A stretch of DNA of 64,000 nucleotides. It comes from Diplonema japonicum (lineage: Eukaryota; Euglenozoa; Diplonemea; Diplonemida; Diplonemidae). Below the pieces are notes generated by a model. The model had not been told where the DNA came from and searched no databases. It worked only from the letters and a program-made list of their open reading frames with translations. Made by a program: the position numbers and the translations under genes. Of the stretch, positions 53,967 through 64,000 are shown piece after piece (positions within the stretch are counted from its first letter, which is position 1; every line of letters begins with the position of its first letter). The stretch is from contig OZ025698.1 of assembly GCA_964019335.1 (NCBI GenBank), forward strand, positions 417,201 through 481,200, in the 5' to 3' direction.

Positions 53967-54601
53967 TATTCACCACTTTCTCTCTTTTTTTTCTTTTTTT
54001 TTTCTTTTCCCTTGGCCCGAGCGTATCCATCACCCGCCCAATGTGATATATGTACGAGAACCTCCAGCTTGGGGTAGGCGAAGCGCTGCACGTGCAATGG
54101 AATCCTCCAGGGGTACCCGTTGTAGGCCGTTCTGATCAACGCGCTGCTGTCATCATGGTCAAGGAAATCGGACACTTGACGAAGGCGAAAACAACCACTT
54201 ACGCCGATGATGACGATATACAGCAGAAAGTCAGAACGACACGTACAGCAAGCTGTAGGTAGGGTATCCGAGTTCTGTGACATCACGGGGATGGCTCTGA
54301 ACTACGAGAAGGGTAACAACTAACGCCAAATAGTGCTGCAAGCAAAGCCCCATTTTTTTTTCTTTTTTTTTTCGTTTTCTTGGTTTTTGTTTTGTCTTTC
54401 TCCCCCCCCCCCCCCCCCCCACGTGCCTATTCTGAGTATTTCCACCCCTCCCCTTTTGTTCTCTTCTTCTTCTTCTCCTTGCAAAAAAAAAAAAAAAAGA
54501 TCGGTTTCTGAACATTTCTTCTTTCTTCTTCTTCTTTTTAACTCCGCGCAGATTTGATTTAAAAACAAAAAGGAGAAAAAAAAAGAGAAAAAAAACACCT
54601 A
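53967..54601. other. spacer containing a repeat-element tail
   Basis: The stretch 54010-54352 is of normal composition, ends like the short repeat elements at 3788 and 29073, and holds no accepted gene. The rest is T, C and A tracts. Confidence 0.6.
54317..54352 (+). repeat. 3' end related to the short repeat element
   Basis: AACTAACGCCAAATAGTGCT followed by GCAAGCAAAGCCCC and a T tract matches the last 40 bp or so of 29073-29399 (TTAACGCCACCTAGTGTTGC...) with a few changes. Sequence further upstream is not alignable by eye, so either a different element shares this tail or the copy is very old. Confidence 0.6.
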
Positions 54602-55975
54602 ATGGGAACCATCACACTACACGTCAAGGCAAACGGAGGTGGAACTGTCTCAGTGGATGCCGAGGGTGGGTGGACGGTAGGGAGGGTGAAGGAAGAAGCT
54701 TGCAAGGAGCTGGGTTTGGAGAGCAGGGTAACGGTACTGATTTTCGAAGGAGAGGATTTAACAGAGGGTGAGGTCAACGGCATAGGTGCCGGGGACGGGG
54801 ACTGCTTAGAGCTCCGTGTCGACAACGTTGAAATCGCACACTGCAACCTGGAAAAAACCACCTTGAGGAACAAATACGATCGGTTTGGAGATCTGGTATC
54901 AAAATCTAACGTTGCAGCTGAACTGTTTGCGGCAGGTGAGTACACTCTGCTGACAGACCTCTTCACAGCCTCTTCGGACTATGAAGCTGCAACCTGTGTA
55001 AAATACTTGGTAACAAGTGTGCGATCAACACTTTTCGAGTTTTTGGAAACGCTTCCCGAAGTACACAAACACCTGGACACCTTCGCCGTGTTTCGATGTG
55101 TTGTGTTAAGCTGCGATGCCCCCTCCACAGAGTACCTGGTTTCACAGTTCGGGACAGCACATTTCGCTTCTAATGGCACACTCCTTGTCGAGTACATGGA
55201 GCTACCGCGTAACAATGCATCGACCGTTAAACAGCTTATTGGTTATGGATGCGTGGCGAGTACGTACTGTTCGATGCTGTACCTCGCGAAGCATTCAGCT
55301 TTGCACATTGAGGTTCTTGAGGTTTTGCTTGAAGCTGGGATGTTGGATCTGTCCGCGGTGAACGAGGCGGGTCAAACACACTTGATGGTCGCGGCTCAAA
55401 GCATCCACTTTGCAAGCACCGTTCCCTTCCTGTTAAGGTGTATGAGCTCTGTGACCGCAGTCGATCGGAAAGGAAGGACCGCTTTACATTTGCTTCACAT
55501 GACTAATACCGCACAACCCTATGATGAGTTTTCCCCTTGTATCACCATGGTTGATAAGGCTGGATGGACGCCCTTTATGTATGCCATCAAGAGGTTCCAC
55601 GTCAGTGATCTGATCTACACTCTATCTGTGTATTTCCCCCACGATACTGGAATGTACGATCGGTGCGACAGGCAAGGTGACAGCCTCTTGTCTATCGCTG
55701 CTGCCCGTTGTGTTGATTCCCCTCTGCCCATGCTCTTGGAGCATGCCAAGGGGCACCTGGAGCCAGATGCTTTTGAGAGGGTTTTGAATCGGAGAAACTA
55801 CAAGAAGCTCTCCCCCTTACAAGTTGCTTTGAAAGGTGGTGCCATGTGCAACATTGAGGCTTTGCTTGAAGCCGGCTGCTGCACAAAGGGAGCTTTCGGC
55901 ATCCCCCATCTAAGCAAGAGAACGAAAAAATTGCTTATATTAGCAGAACGAAGGACACACCTGCTGACTGTGTAA
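54602..55975 (+). CDS. ubiquitin-like/ankyrin repeat protein, 457 aa
   Basis: ATG after an A-rich tract. The first 75 residues look ubiquitin-like (ITLHVKANGGGTVSVDAEGGWTV split by a loop, VGRVKEEACKELG helix, VLIFEGEDL). From about residue 220 there are degenerate ankyrin repeats: EVLLEAGMLDLSAVNEAGQT, HLMVAAQSIHFASTVPFLL, DRKGRTALHLLHM, KAGWTPFMYAIKRF, SPLQVALKGGAMCNIEALLEAG. The same domain order occurs in the truncated gene at 17768. Ankyrin and ubiquitin-like domains suggest an adaptor in protein turnover or scaffolding; target unknown. Confidence 0.78.
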   Translation: MGTITLHVKANGGGTVSVDAEGGWTVGRVKEEACKELGLESRVTVLIFEGEDLTEGEVNGIGAGDGDCLELRVDNVEIAHCNLEKTTLRNKYDRFGDLVSKSNVAAELFAAGEYTLLTDLFTASSDYEAATCVKYLVTSVRSTLFEFLETLPEVHKHLDTFAVFRCVVLSCDAPSTEYLVSQFGTAHFASNGTLLVEYMELPRNNASTVKQLIGYGCVASTYCSMLYLAKHSALHIEVLEVLLEAGMLDLSAVNEAGQTHLMVAAQSIHFASTVPFLLRCMSSVTAVDRKGRTALHLLHMTNTAQPYDEFSPCITMVDKAGWTPFMYAIKRFHVSDLIYTLSVYFPHDTGMYDRCDRQGDSLLSIAAARCVDSPLPMLLEHAKGHLEPDAFERVLNRRNYKKLSPLQVALKGGAMCNIEALLEAGCCTKGAFGIPHLSKRTKKLLILAERRTHLLTV

Positions 55976-56122
55976 GCCCTCTAACACAATCTGCCGAAAA
56001 GTCAGCGGGGAAAAAAAAAAACTTTTATTATTTTCTTTTTCTTGGGTTTTGCAAACTCACCATTCTCCAAGGAGGCAGGGGGGGAAGAGGGAAGGAGGTG
56101 GAAGGAAAAAAAGGGAGTAACA

Positions 56123-56761
56123 ATGGTGCTCATTACTCTTTACGGTGACCCAGAAATCATGGGGCGGATAAAGACAGACAGCCGACGGGGGCAGACTGTG
56201 ATGTTTGATCCAAGCCGACCGTTAGACCAGCCGGGGGCAGCTGGAGTTATGAAGAAGCTGCTAAAGTGGGAAGAGATGGCAGGAGGGCTTGAGGGGCTGG
56301 CAGATATGTGGGTTTGGTATGAAGAGGATAATGGGGAAGACACCTTCACAGCAACGCACAACAAGGAGAGGCGCAAAAGCTACACAAAGCCAACCCAAAA
56401 GGGCCGGTCAGCCAACTACGTGGACAGGCGTATGTGAATGGGGGGAACTACTGATTTTTTTTTTTTCTCTTCCAGGTTGTACCTTGCCAGGCCTGAAAAG
56501 CCGCGACCACCCCCCCCTCCTGTTGTTGAGAAGCCGAAGGTACCTTCTAGTAAAAAAGCCAAGCCGCCAGCACCTGCACCCTCTGCGCCTGTGCAACAGC
56601 CGCCACCTGCTGTTCATGTCCCTGCTCCAGCTCCAGCTCCAGCTCGGGTCATAAAAACTGCACCTCCTTTAGTGGTGGCGTGCCCTGTGCCTGTTGTGGA
56701 CTGGGACAACTTCGTCAACTACTGGGAGTCTCAAGCGGATGAAGAAATGAAGACTTTGTGA
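56123..56761 (+). CDS. small hypothetical protein with proline-rich C-terminus
   Basis: Best read as two exons (56123-56427 and 56476-56761), 196 aa, with a 48-nt GC-AG intron (GCGTATG...TTCCAG). Exon 1 encodes MVLITLYGDPEIMGRIKTD, a globular-looking segment with W residues (MWVWYEED). Exon 2 encodes a Pro/Ala/Val-rich stretch (PPPPPVVEKPKVP, PAPAPAPA) and a conserved-looking tail WDNFVNYWESQADEEMKTL. A GT donor two bases further (GTATGTG) would give a different, Leu/Arg-rich reading; I prefer the Pro-rich one because of its tail. No family recognised. Confidence 0.5.
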
Positions 56762-56790
56762 AAATGTGTAAGAAAAAAGAAAAAAAAAAG

Positions 56791-56862
56791 GAAGAAGAAG
56801 AAGAAGAAGAAGAAGAAGAAGAAGAAGAAGAAAGCGAGAGAGAGAGAGAGAGAGAGAGAGAA
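56791..56862. repeat. GAA and GA microsatellites
   Basis: About 14 GAA units (56791-56832) followed by about 13 GA units (56835-56862) and a T tract. They sit between the proline-rich gene and the LINE fragment. Confidence 0.9.
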
Positions 56863-56901
56863 ACAGCTTGCCCTCTTTTTTTTTTTTTTTTTTTTTTTTT
56901 T

Positions 56902-58133
56902 CGGCTGGGGATTGCCCACAAAGGTCACACCCTAGACCCGTACTCTACGGTGGTCTACAAGGCCATTTCAACCCTAGGGCGTCTATGCACACGCCAGACG
57001 AACAAATCCCTCTTCGTTTCATGCTGGGAGACTTACAGGTACACGAAGGAACGGAACGGAACACCGTCGTTACCGAAAGGACCATTTGGCAATGCAGAGG
57101 TTCGGCTTCGAGACATTGGGACCAGATGGAAGGACCTTCAGATGCTACCGCAAGGCATACAACACCTGAAGCATGAGATCAGAACGCTGTTGAAGGACAG
57201 CTACGTGGCGGGCTCGCCGAAGAGCGAGAGACTTTTGGAGGGATCGAGACGGGCATTGACGAACCTCCTACACAACGAGATGGCGGTCGCCAACTCGCAG
57301 AAAGCGAGGAAGTTACTTTGTGCAATCACTGGCGCCATACTGCCCCTTCATCCCAGAGCCTACGGCGATTGTCAGGCACACGTGCGAAATGCCTTGGGTG
57401 TGACGCACTCTACGACGTTAGGAATGGAACCAGCAGCCTCTATAGGACAGCCAACGCCGACCGCAAGTGGCTGGTGCAAGAACACAGGAGCTGGCCGATC
57501 TGCACCCAGATACACGGAATCATTACAACGGACTCGGACATCAGCCTGCCAAGAGTCAAGGAACTCCACCTGATGCTTGCAGATATTGCAGGAAAACTCG
57601 AATGTCTGCACGCCGACAAGCAGGTCAGGTACGCAACCAGCATTTCTGGAACAGACCTTTCCAGCCAGGGAACACCCCGAAACCTCACTTGGTACAATCC
57701 CTTTATCCTCAAATGGCTGAAAGCCCTCAAGTGGGGCAAGGACGGTGGGCAGGTGTCCAAGGCGGAACTTGCAGTCGACCTAATCGCAACAGAAAGTACC
57801 CACATGGATGGTGAAGACCTAGCGAGCTGGGCAAGAAAAATCGGCGGAATCCTAAGAGTTTTGGACAGGATTCACCTAAAAGGCACGGGGAGTCACCTGA
57901 TTCCAGCAGAACCTAAGAAATCAGTACACTCTTTGCGTACCCTAGGGCTCCACAGCCATCTCATCACTGGGTACTCCACTCGACCGGTCTTCGCATCCCC
58001 GAAGGTCACCCACCCTATCCTAGAGGAACAGTTACGAACTCATTGCATCCTCAACAACTCGCTAGTTGGTTTCACGCCCAAGCTGCTGAAAAGATACCAC
58101 GACAGGCCTAAGGCACTACCACGACAGGCCTAA
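56902..58133 (+). pseudogene. non-LTR retrotransposon ORF2 C-terminal fragment, frameshifted
   Basis: Begins after a T tract with GIAHKGHTLDPYSTVVYKAI, the motif shared with 696-1205. It continues through SCWETYR, GPFGNAEVRLRD and a helical stretch in one frame to about 57400. The coding signal then moves to another frame, with AKCLGCDALYD (possible zinc-knuckle remnant) and the ending NPFILKWLKALKWGKDGGQ, VSKAELAVDLIA to a stop at 58131-58133. The frame change and missing palm make it inactive. It covers the C-terminal half, whereas the fragment near 696 covers the preceding part, so the two are complementary but separate insertions. Confidence 0.72.
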
Positions 58134-58149
58134 AGCACTACCACGACAG
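58095..58149 (+). repeat. 22-bp tandem repeat at the 3' end of the LINE fragment
   Basis: Two full units (TACCACGACAGGCCTAAGGC... at 58095-58116 and 58117-58138) and half of a third. Short tandem repeats at the 3' end are a known habit of some non-LTR elements. Confidence 0.85.
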
Positions 58150-58159
58150 AAGGGATCAA

Positions 58160-58222
58160 ACACTAGATGAGTTGATTGTCGTTAGGCGATCCTGTCACAT
58201 ACTGCAGGTTCCCTCAAAGACA

Positions 58223-58272
<50 letters not shown>

Positions 58273-58708
58273 GAACAGTGAGCCCCGTGCACTGGAACTT
58301 TATCGATTTTTTTCCTCCCCTACCCCCCCCCCCCCCCCCCCCCCCCTTGTCGATACTTTTTTTTCTCTATTTTTCCCCTTTGTACCTCCCCCTTCCCATT
58401 TTTTTTTGTTCTATTATCAGCTTGTTACCCTTCGGCATCTTGGATTTTAATCAGTTTTCAGTTGCCGTAAAACAAAAAAAAGCTCCGAAACCGCCGAATC
58501 TTTTTAGAATTTTTTTCCCTGTCTAGACACCTCCGGGTGGGGCTGTTGTTGGAGGAAAACGGGAAACGGGTTTCCGTTTTCCTTATTCTTTTAGAAATTT
58601 AGGGAAGCGCGTTTTCCATTGTATGAAAACCCCCAAGAAAAAAAAGAAAAAAAAAAGATTATAACCTGGGGCTAATATAAACCACCAGGAGGAGGGGTTG
58701 GAGGGAAG

Positions 58709-58739
<31 letters not shown>

Positions 58740-58744
58740 AGAAA
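58160..58744. other. spacer
   Basis: A T run of over 40 (58224-58267), C run (58323-58346), and about 200 bp of mixed sequence. No gene recognised. Confidence 0.65.
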
Positions 58745-60575
58745 ATGCCTCCTAAAAAAAAGGAGGAGCCTGTTGAGGAAGCCCCAAAGGTCCCGAAGTA
58801 CCTAGACAGGGTGAGGGAGAACGTCTTGAGAGGGGAAGGTGGGGAGGAGTTGTGCGCAGAGATCATGCAGGACGTGGTGAAGATGGCGGAGGAGCAAGTG
58901 TTACTGAATTATTTCGACAGGACGGCCATCCCGTACACCGTGCAGTGCGTGTGCAAGGAGCTCCTCGACTTGGTCCAGTTCGTATTTGTTGCAAGAGACG
59001 CAGGCGACATGGGCAAGGAGGCAGTGGCATCATGGGCACCAGACACTGAGCCCTCCCCGTGCCCCACGGACACGTGGGCTAGAGGTGCCGTACCAGTTAG
59101 ACGAAAGACTGAAGCGGCCGAGTACGACCTTCGAGCCACCTCCACTCCCAACCGCAAGCGTGACGAGAAGGACCGACTGAAATACCAATCCTCCCTCAAG
59201 GAGTCCAACGTCTTATCACAGACCATCACCACCTCGGACACCTCCCGTGCCCGTGCCACCCCGTCCAAAGCTCTTAAAAACAAAGAACACAACTCGTCGA
59301 AAACCGCAGCCCCCGAAGCAAGGGAGACCAAAGATGATGACTCGCTCACAGCACAGAAACAAGAAGCCCGGCGTAGGGCAGAGATGCGTGACGCGGCTGA
59401 GAAACAGAATCAGGTGTGCGCGCGTTTTTTTTTGTGTTTTTTTTTTTCTTTTTCTTTTTATTATATTATTCCCATTCGCTCGCAGACCCTTCGGGAGCTT
59501 AAGTCAGGAAAGGAGTACATAATCGACTCGATCAACGGTAAGGTGATTCCGGTGAAGAACGTGGACCCAAAGGTATTTTTTTTCCCCCCCCCATGTTCTC
59601 TTCTTAACCAACCAACAGCGGTTGCCGTCGAAACGCCTGGACATGAAGTACGAGATCGAATCAGAAGGAGACAGGAAGCAGGACGAAAGGGAGCAGCGGA
59701 AGATGTCGGTGGCTGCGGTGAAACCTGCACCGAAGAAAAAACCCGGGAAAAGAGAGGAAAAGACAAAGTGGGGCGAACACGTGCAGCCGGAGGACACACA
59801 CGGCCCCATGGTGGTAGGTGCACTGCCTGTGGGAGGTGTCACTCTACGGGAGGGTGACAACAGCCAGAGAAACGATATTAAGAACCCGAAAGGGAAGGTT
59901 AGCAAGACCGAGTATCGGAAGATGCTGGACGCCATGGGGGTGTCCCGTGGCACCGTCGACATGGAACAGAGCGAGCAAAATTCGAAGCAAGTGAATGCTG
60001 TCCCAGTGCCCAACCCAGCTACACCGCATGAGGACGCAAAACAGCAAGACAGGCTGGCTGCAGGAACGGCATTTGCTGCAGTTATCCAACAGCAGCCTGG
60101 ACAACCCACACGCACGGCCCCTGTCATGTCATCACCGTCACGACCAGAGCCACCCATTCAGCAGCGTAAGCCGCAAACATACAAACCTCAACAGATCGCC
60201 CCCATACCCAGTAATAGGCATACCTCGAACAAAGGTGATCTCTTACACCCTAAAGGACGTGATAGGAAGATTGTCTTCTCCCCCAGACAGCATGAGCGGC
60301 CTGCACCTCTCCCGCCTCCACTTTACCCAGCAACTCAAGGACATGGGAAGACAACTGGCGAACTGGGACGGACCAACCCTTTCTCCGATCACAGCAGCAA
60401 CCCTCAATCTCAGGCGGGCTCCCCTTCTGCTGGGATTAAGATCGCTGCTGACATGGAAGGTTTGTGAATAAAGGGGGAACAAAACAAAAAAACAAAAACA
60501 AAAAAAAAAGGAAACGAGCTTACTGAGGATCTTCTGCATTCCATTTACGAGGACACGCGGGAGTACAACGCTTGA
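58745..60575 (+). CDS. C2orf81-like protein
   Basis: Four exons (58745-59413, 59486-59572, 59619-60459, 60511-60575) give 553 aa; introns are 46-72 nt. The N-terminal helical region (LRGEGGEELCAEIMQDVV, then LNYFDRTAIPYTVQCV) leads to the diagnostic ASWAPDTEPSPCPTDTWARG followed by AVPV. It parallels the DEEPSxCxTDSWAQGSVPV segment of animal C2orf81. The remainder is Lys/Glu-rich then Pro/Gln-rich and disordered. The C2orf81 family tends to occur in organisms with cilia, but its molecular role is not known to me. Exon 3 to 4 joins at DME-GNELTEDLLHSIYED. Confidence 0.78.
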
Positions 60576-60698
60576 GGGAGGGAGTTTTCGTTCTTTTTTT
60601 TTTTTTTTCTAAAAAAAAAAAAAAAAAAAAAAGAAGATGTTAATAAATAAAAGAAAAAGAAGAAAGAGAAGAAAAAAAAAAAAAAAAAAAAAAAAACC

Positions 60699-61958
60699 AT
60701 GAATGGAGTTCATTAGTTTAAATTTTATTCTTGATTCTTTTCATTGTTGTGGAACAGCGTGCTTCTCGGCTAGGTATTGACGTCCGTGTAGACTATGAGC
60801 CGACAGTCCCTGGCAGGAAGGATGCGGCGCATCTTGAGGTCCTGTCGCGCAAAATCTCCGAAATCTCCGACTTCATCAAGCCAATACTGCATTTTCCAAG
60901 CAAGTCCATGGTGAAAACCTGGTTTTTTTTTTTAGTGACTGTCCAATGTGGATTTTATTCTAAAAGGCCTCTAAAACGCATCTTTACAGGAGGTGGTTTG
61001 GCAGGGAATCGTAAAAAGGGAGAGAGGGGGGGTGGTCCCTCTCCCTGAAGGCATTCCCATGGGCGAGGCTTTGCTCCCGAACATATGGCAACCTGACGAG
61101 GTTTTTAATTACTGTGGGAAGTGCAAAGCGCAGTTTGGAGTGGTGTGCAGAAAGCATCACTGCAGGCATTGCGGGAATGTCTTCTGTGGGCGGTGCTCCG
61201 CGTTCACCCGCCAGATGGAGACGGAAGAAAGGGTCTGCTGGATATGCCACGAACTGACCAGAAAATGGAATGGAAAGCTCGCAGCCCGACCCCTCCCACC
61301 CAGGATGTTCATGGAGGTCCTAAGATACGTCCCACCATCTGAATACGGGAGACTTTCCAAGGTTTCGAGTGGATGGCACGGTGTCTTGACACATCCAGTT
61401 GTGTGGAAACGTGTCGCGGTAATGTTTCTACCCCGGTTGGGAGTGCATGTTGAATCGTACCCACAATGCCTTTCCGAACTGGAAAACTACACAGGTGGAG
61501 GTGGCCGGCTGGCTGCCAACCCGAAAACTGAACCTGGGAAACAAATATCCACACCTGCAAAGGAGACGGTACCCATCTCACCATTGGCTTCAACTAGTGA
61601 AAGGTTGCATGCGACTTTAATGCAGACCACAGACCACAATGGGCTGTGCTGTCTCGAGCTTCCTCATTATCTGAACACAGCTGCGAACACCATTGTGCGG
61701 CGTGACTGGTCTGTTGCATTATCGAGGCGCCTCGAGGCCCCACAGGATGCGGGCAACCATTACATCCTCACCATTCACATCCTCTTGGAAGATGTACGAA
61801 ACTGGAGGTTTTTCGTGATGCAAAAGATGCTGGAGCTCGGCTACAGGGACTTCGAGTACCCGGTGAACTCTACACTGTTCAAGCACTGCGACGTCGTGCA
61901 GGCTGTGATGGGGTCGCTGGAGAGGCGGTTGGGGAGGCTGCCCATGGTTGGGCAGTGA
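60699..61958 (+). CDS. FYVE zinc finger protein with F-box-like segment
   Basis: Exons 60758-60910 and 60990-61958 are well supported; a 9-nt first exon at 60699-60707 (Met-Asn-Gly after an A tract, intron GTTCAT...GAACAG) is my best guess for the start. The total would be 376 aa. Exon 3 encodes a FYVE finger: WQPDE, then CGKCKAQFGVVCRKHHCRHCG, and CGRCSAF, VCWICHEL. It keeps WxxD and RKHHCR, the contacts for PI3P on endosomes. A segment PPRMFMEVLRYVPPSEYGRLSKV resembles an F-box. The rest is unassigned. An endosomal adaptor, possibly for SCF-type ubiquitination, is inferred. An alternative start is the ATG at 61060. Confidence 0.75.
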
Positions 61959-62177
61959 TTTCTTTCTTTTTTTTTCTCTTTTTTTTTGTCCCCCCTCCCC
62001 CCGCTCCCATCAGTGACATTGCTCTTTGAATTTTATGCAACCATTTATTTTATTATTCGATGCGAACACCGGGTGAGAGGGGAGAAAAAAAAAAAAAGAA
62101 AAAAAAAAAGAGGGTGGAACCGGTGGGCGAGAGGAGGGGGTGGGAGAGAAAAAGAAAAAAAAAAAAAAAAAAAAGGA

Positions 62178-63371
62178 ATGCCGCCTCAAAAAAGGGAGAC
62201 GCTCATCACGACGATGTCGGAGCTCTGCCCGATCCTGGCCGCTTCTGTGCACAGCCCGGAGCTGCTTGGAGAGTTCTGTGGCGGCCTCAACAATGCGATA
62301 CGGCTGCCACTAGAGAACCTGTCAAAGGGTCTGATAACAGAACTCAACCTGCAACACTCCGAGGAGGAGGAAGACATGGTCGATCGGCACGAAATCCGGT
62401 ATTTCCGGGAAGCGATCATGGGTGCTCCATCTACAGCACTGGGGGTCAACAATGGGCTCATAGATGGGTACAGATACCTGCTGGAGTCATTCTTCGATAC
62501 ATATCCGTCAATAGAACGATTGTTGCTGGACATGATACCCCCGTCGGGAAACTGCACAGAATGCCTCAAGGAGGCAAACAGGCAGTGGTGCAACCGGTAC
62601 CCAGTGGATCCAGATTTCGCACCTCACCCTTGTGAGAAGCAGACCGTCCCTGTGGTGGATGCAGAGGACCGTGTCAAACTGATTTTAACACTCAATTTAA
62701 AACTTCACTATCCTGAAGAGGAGACGTGGCAACCCCTCCTTGCGTGTCGCGACCAAATAGTTTGCCAAGTCGAGCAACTATTGCGGGAAGATGCCGTATC
62801 TCTAGACAAGCTCCCCGCAGATCTGAAGAGCGTTCTCTTTTGCTTAAGAGTATGAAGGAAAGAAAAAAAAAAAGAAAAAAGAAAACCAAACCATCAGTCA
62901 TCAATTTGTTCTCTGCGGCCTTATATTTCGCCTTACGATATATGGGATACGCTTATAGGGAGGCTGTGCAACAGCATCGAGAAAGTGGAGGTTTTTTTGG
63001 AAGGGGTTGAGCAAGGTATGATGATTTTTTTTTTTTTGAATAATATTTCAACCATCAGAGAGAAAAAGACGGCAGAGCAGTGGAAACGTCCTGTCCAGGG
63101 TGTTCGGGCAGTTGATGCGAAGCAGGCCTAAAAAACCGGCACGAAATGATTCTTTTGAAAAGGTATAGGGGAGTGAGGAGTTCAGTGTTTATTTATTTTT
63201 TTCCCTTAGGTTTCGCAGGCCCAACAACTGCAAGCAGAGAAGCTAAAACAGACATTTTTAGTACTGGTGGCGCAAGTAGAGGAACACGAGCCGAGGCCTG
63301 ACGAGGAGGCCTATGATACCAACCAAAACCAAGAAGAGCTCCGGGCCAAAGAGGACGAGGAAAGTCCCTGA
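62178..63371 (+). CDS. hypothetical helical protein, four exons
   Basis: Exons 62178-62849, 62898-63015, 63059-63162 and 63210-63371 join in frame to 351 aa; introns 43-48 nt with GTAT donors. The ATG follows an A tract. Exon 1 encodes a mostly helical region with a Cys-containing loop (GNCTECLKEANRQWC). Exon 2 encodes WDTLIGRLCNSIEKVEVFLEGVEQ, which continues as a basic helix (ERKRRQ) and a C-terminal coiled coil (AQQLQAEKLKQTFLVLVAQVEEHE). Reading on without splicing would end the protein at 62855. No family recognised; the length and coiled coil are compatible with a ciliary or cytoskeletal part. Confidence 0.68.
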
Positions 63372-64000
63372 CAGTCCGGATGTGTAGAAAGGGTTCCCTC
63401 CCCTCCCCCCCTTCTTTTCTTCCCACCCTTCCCTCTTTCTCCCCTGAACAAAGAAAAAGAAGGGGGAGGGGAGGGGTGGGCTTTACACAAAACGTTGCAT
63501 ATGCACGAATGCTCTCTGCACCACCACCCCCACCCCCTCCTCCCCCCCCCTTTTTTTTAACCATCTACCAACGGACCATTTTTGCCCACCAGGGGGTAAA
63601 TTTTCAAAACTTCAAAAAAAGCTATTCCAGCGCAACGCCGGGGCTATATGCCCCCGGAAATGCCTCCAGATGTCCCAATTCTAGAGAGAGGGTGCCCACA
63701 GCAGGGTCCACCCCCACAACATTGTCAAAAATATCGTTCCTGAAGTGCCCGAGAGGGGATACAAAAAACAAGTCAAAAAAAATCGACTGTAAAATTCTAT
63801 AAAAAGCTATTTAAGGCCTTCTTGACGCGGTTCGTATGTGCCCCAGGGCGTGGGGGACTTCTTTTTTGACCCCGGGAGGGGTTTCTGGGGGGTATCCCCG
63901 GCAAGGTGGTAGTCTTTGAAGCACGGAGTCACGCAAAGTTGTACCAAGCAGGCTGAACACTGAAATAGGGGTCTTTTCGACTTGCAATGCTTGCACCGCA
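63372..64000. other. window end, no gene recognised
   Basis: C/T-rich filler to about 63560, then about 430 bp of ordinary composition with small open frames on both strands (a 61-codon one on the - strand at 63811-63996). It looks like retroelement or UTR material, but no family is identified. Confidence 0.55.

Noticed and set aside
110-63890. Terminal similarity between the start (about 110-135) and end (about 63855-63885) of the window
   Set aside because: Only a short G-rich motif is shared; not enough for a repeat.
1-64000. tRNA or rRNA genes
   Set aside because: No cloverleaf-like sequence with both A and B boxes or conserved rRNA stretch was recognised by eye; a tRNAscan or Infernal run would be decisive.

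Overview
This is nuclear DNA of a flagellated unicellular eukaryote, not a prokaryote. Genes carry short GT-AG introns (mostly 40-180 nt). The products are eukaryotic: a kinesin, Arp3, DCAF1, a CLPTM1-family protein, FYVE, MYND, AIG1 and Roc/COR domains, and a C2orf81-like protein. Coding DNA is moderately GC-rich, while introns and spacers are packed with long A, T, C and G homopolymers. I cannot assign a phylum. All convincing host genes lie on the + strand over about 62 kb, and most start codons sit directly behind an A-rich tract. A one-directional array of this kind is typical of Euglenozoa, but no spliced-leader gene was seen, so this is only a hypothesis.

Layout. 0-1.2 kb: spacer and a 5'-truncated LINE-type reverse-transcriptase fragment. 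1.2-5 kb: a kinase fused to BspA-type leucine-rich repeats, two members of a small RAHKW-motif family (one frameshifted) and a short non-autonomous repeat. 5-18.5 kb: a CLPTM1L-like scramblase with a broken copy of its own 3' end, a GT15-like mannosyltransferase, a 1,121-aa OB/RluA-like/methyltransferase fusion, DCAF1 and a truncated ubiquitin-like/ankyrin gene. 18.5-25.8 kb: two more RAHKW-family genes, a 955-aa coiled-coil protein and a membrane receptor with a degenerate class III cyclase domain. 25.8-29.7 kb: gene-free, with a broken retroelement RNase H on the - strand and a second copy of the short repeat. 29.8-40.1 kb: one 15-exon gene. 40.8-51.3 kb: a METTL21-type methyltransferase, Arp3 (5 exons), a family A DNA polymerase with a likely mitochondrial presequence, an unknown gene, a MYND-finger protein and an acylated AIG1-type GTPase. 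51.5-63.4 kb: a basic two-exon protein, a second ubiquitin-like/ankyrin protein, a proline-rich protein, a second LINE fragment, a C2orf81-like gene, a FYVE/F-box-like protein and a four-exon coiled-coil protein.

The outstanding feature is the 29,760-40,093 gene. Splicing 15 exons keeps one frame and predicts about 3,012 aa: an N-terminal kinesin motor, about 1,900 residues of coiled coil with near-identical internal repeats, and a C-terminal Ras-like Roc GTPase with a COR-like region. I know of no described kinesin-Roco fusion. The window also holds other cytoskeletal or possibly ciliary genes (Arp3, C2orf81-like, perhaps the RAHKW family), but nothing in the sequence shows that they are co-regulated beyond shared orientation.
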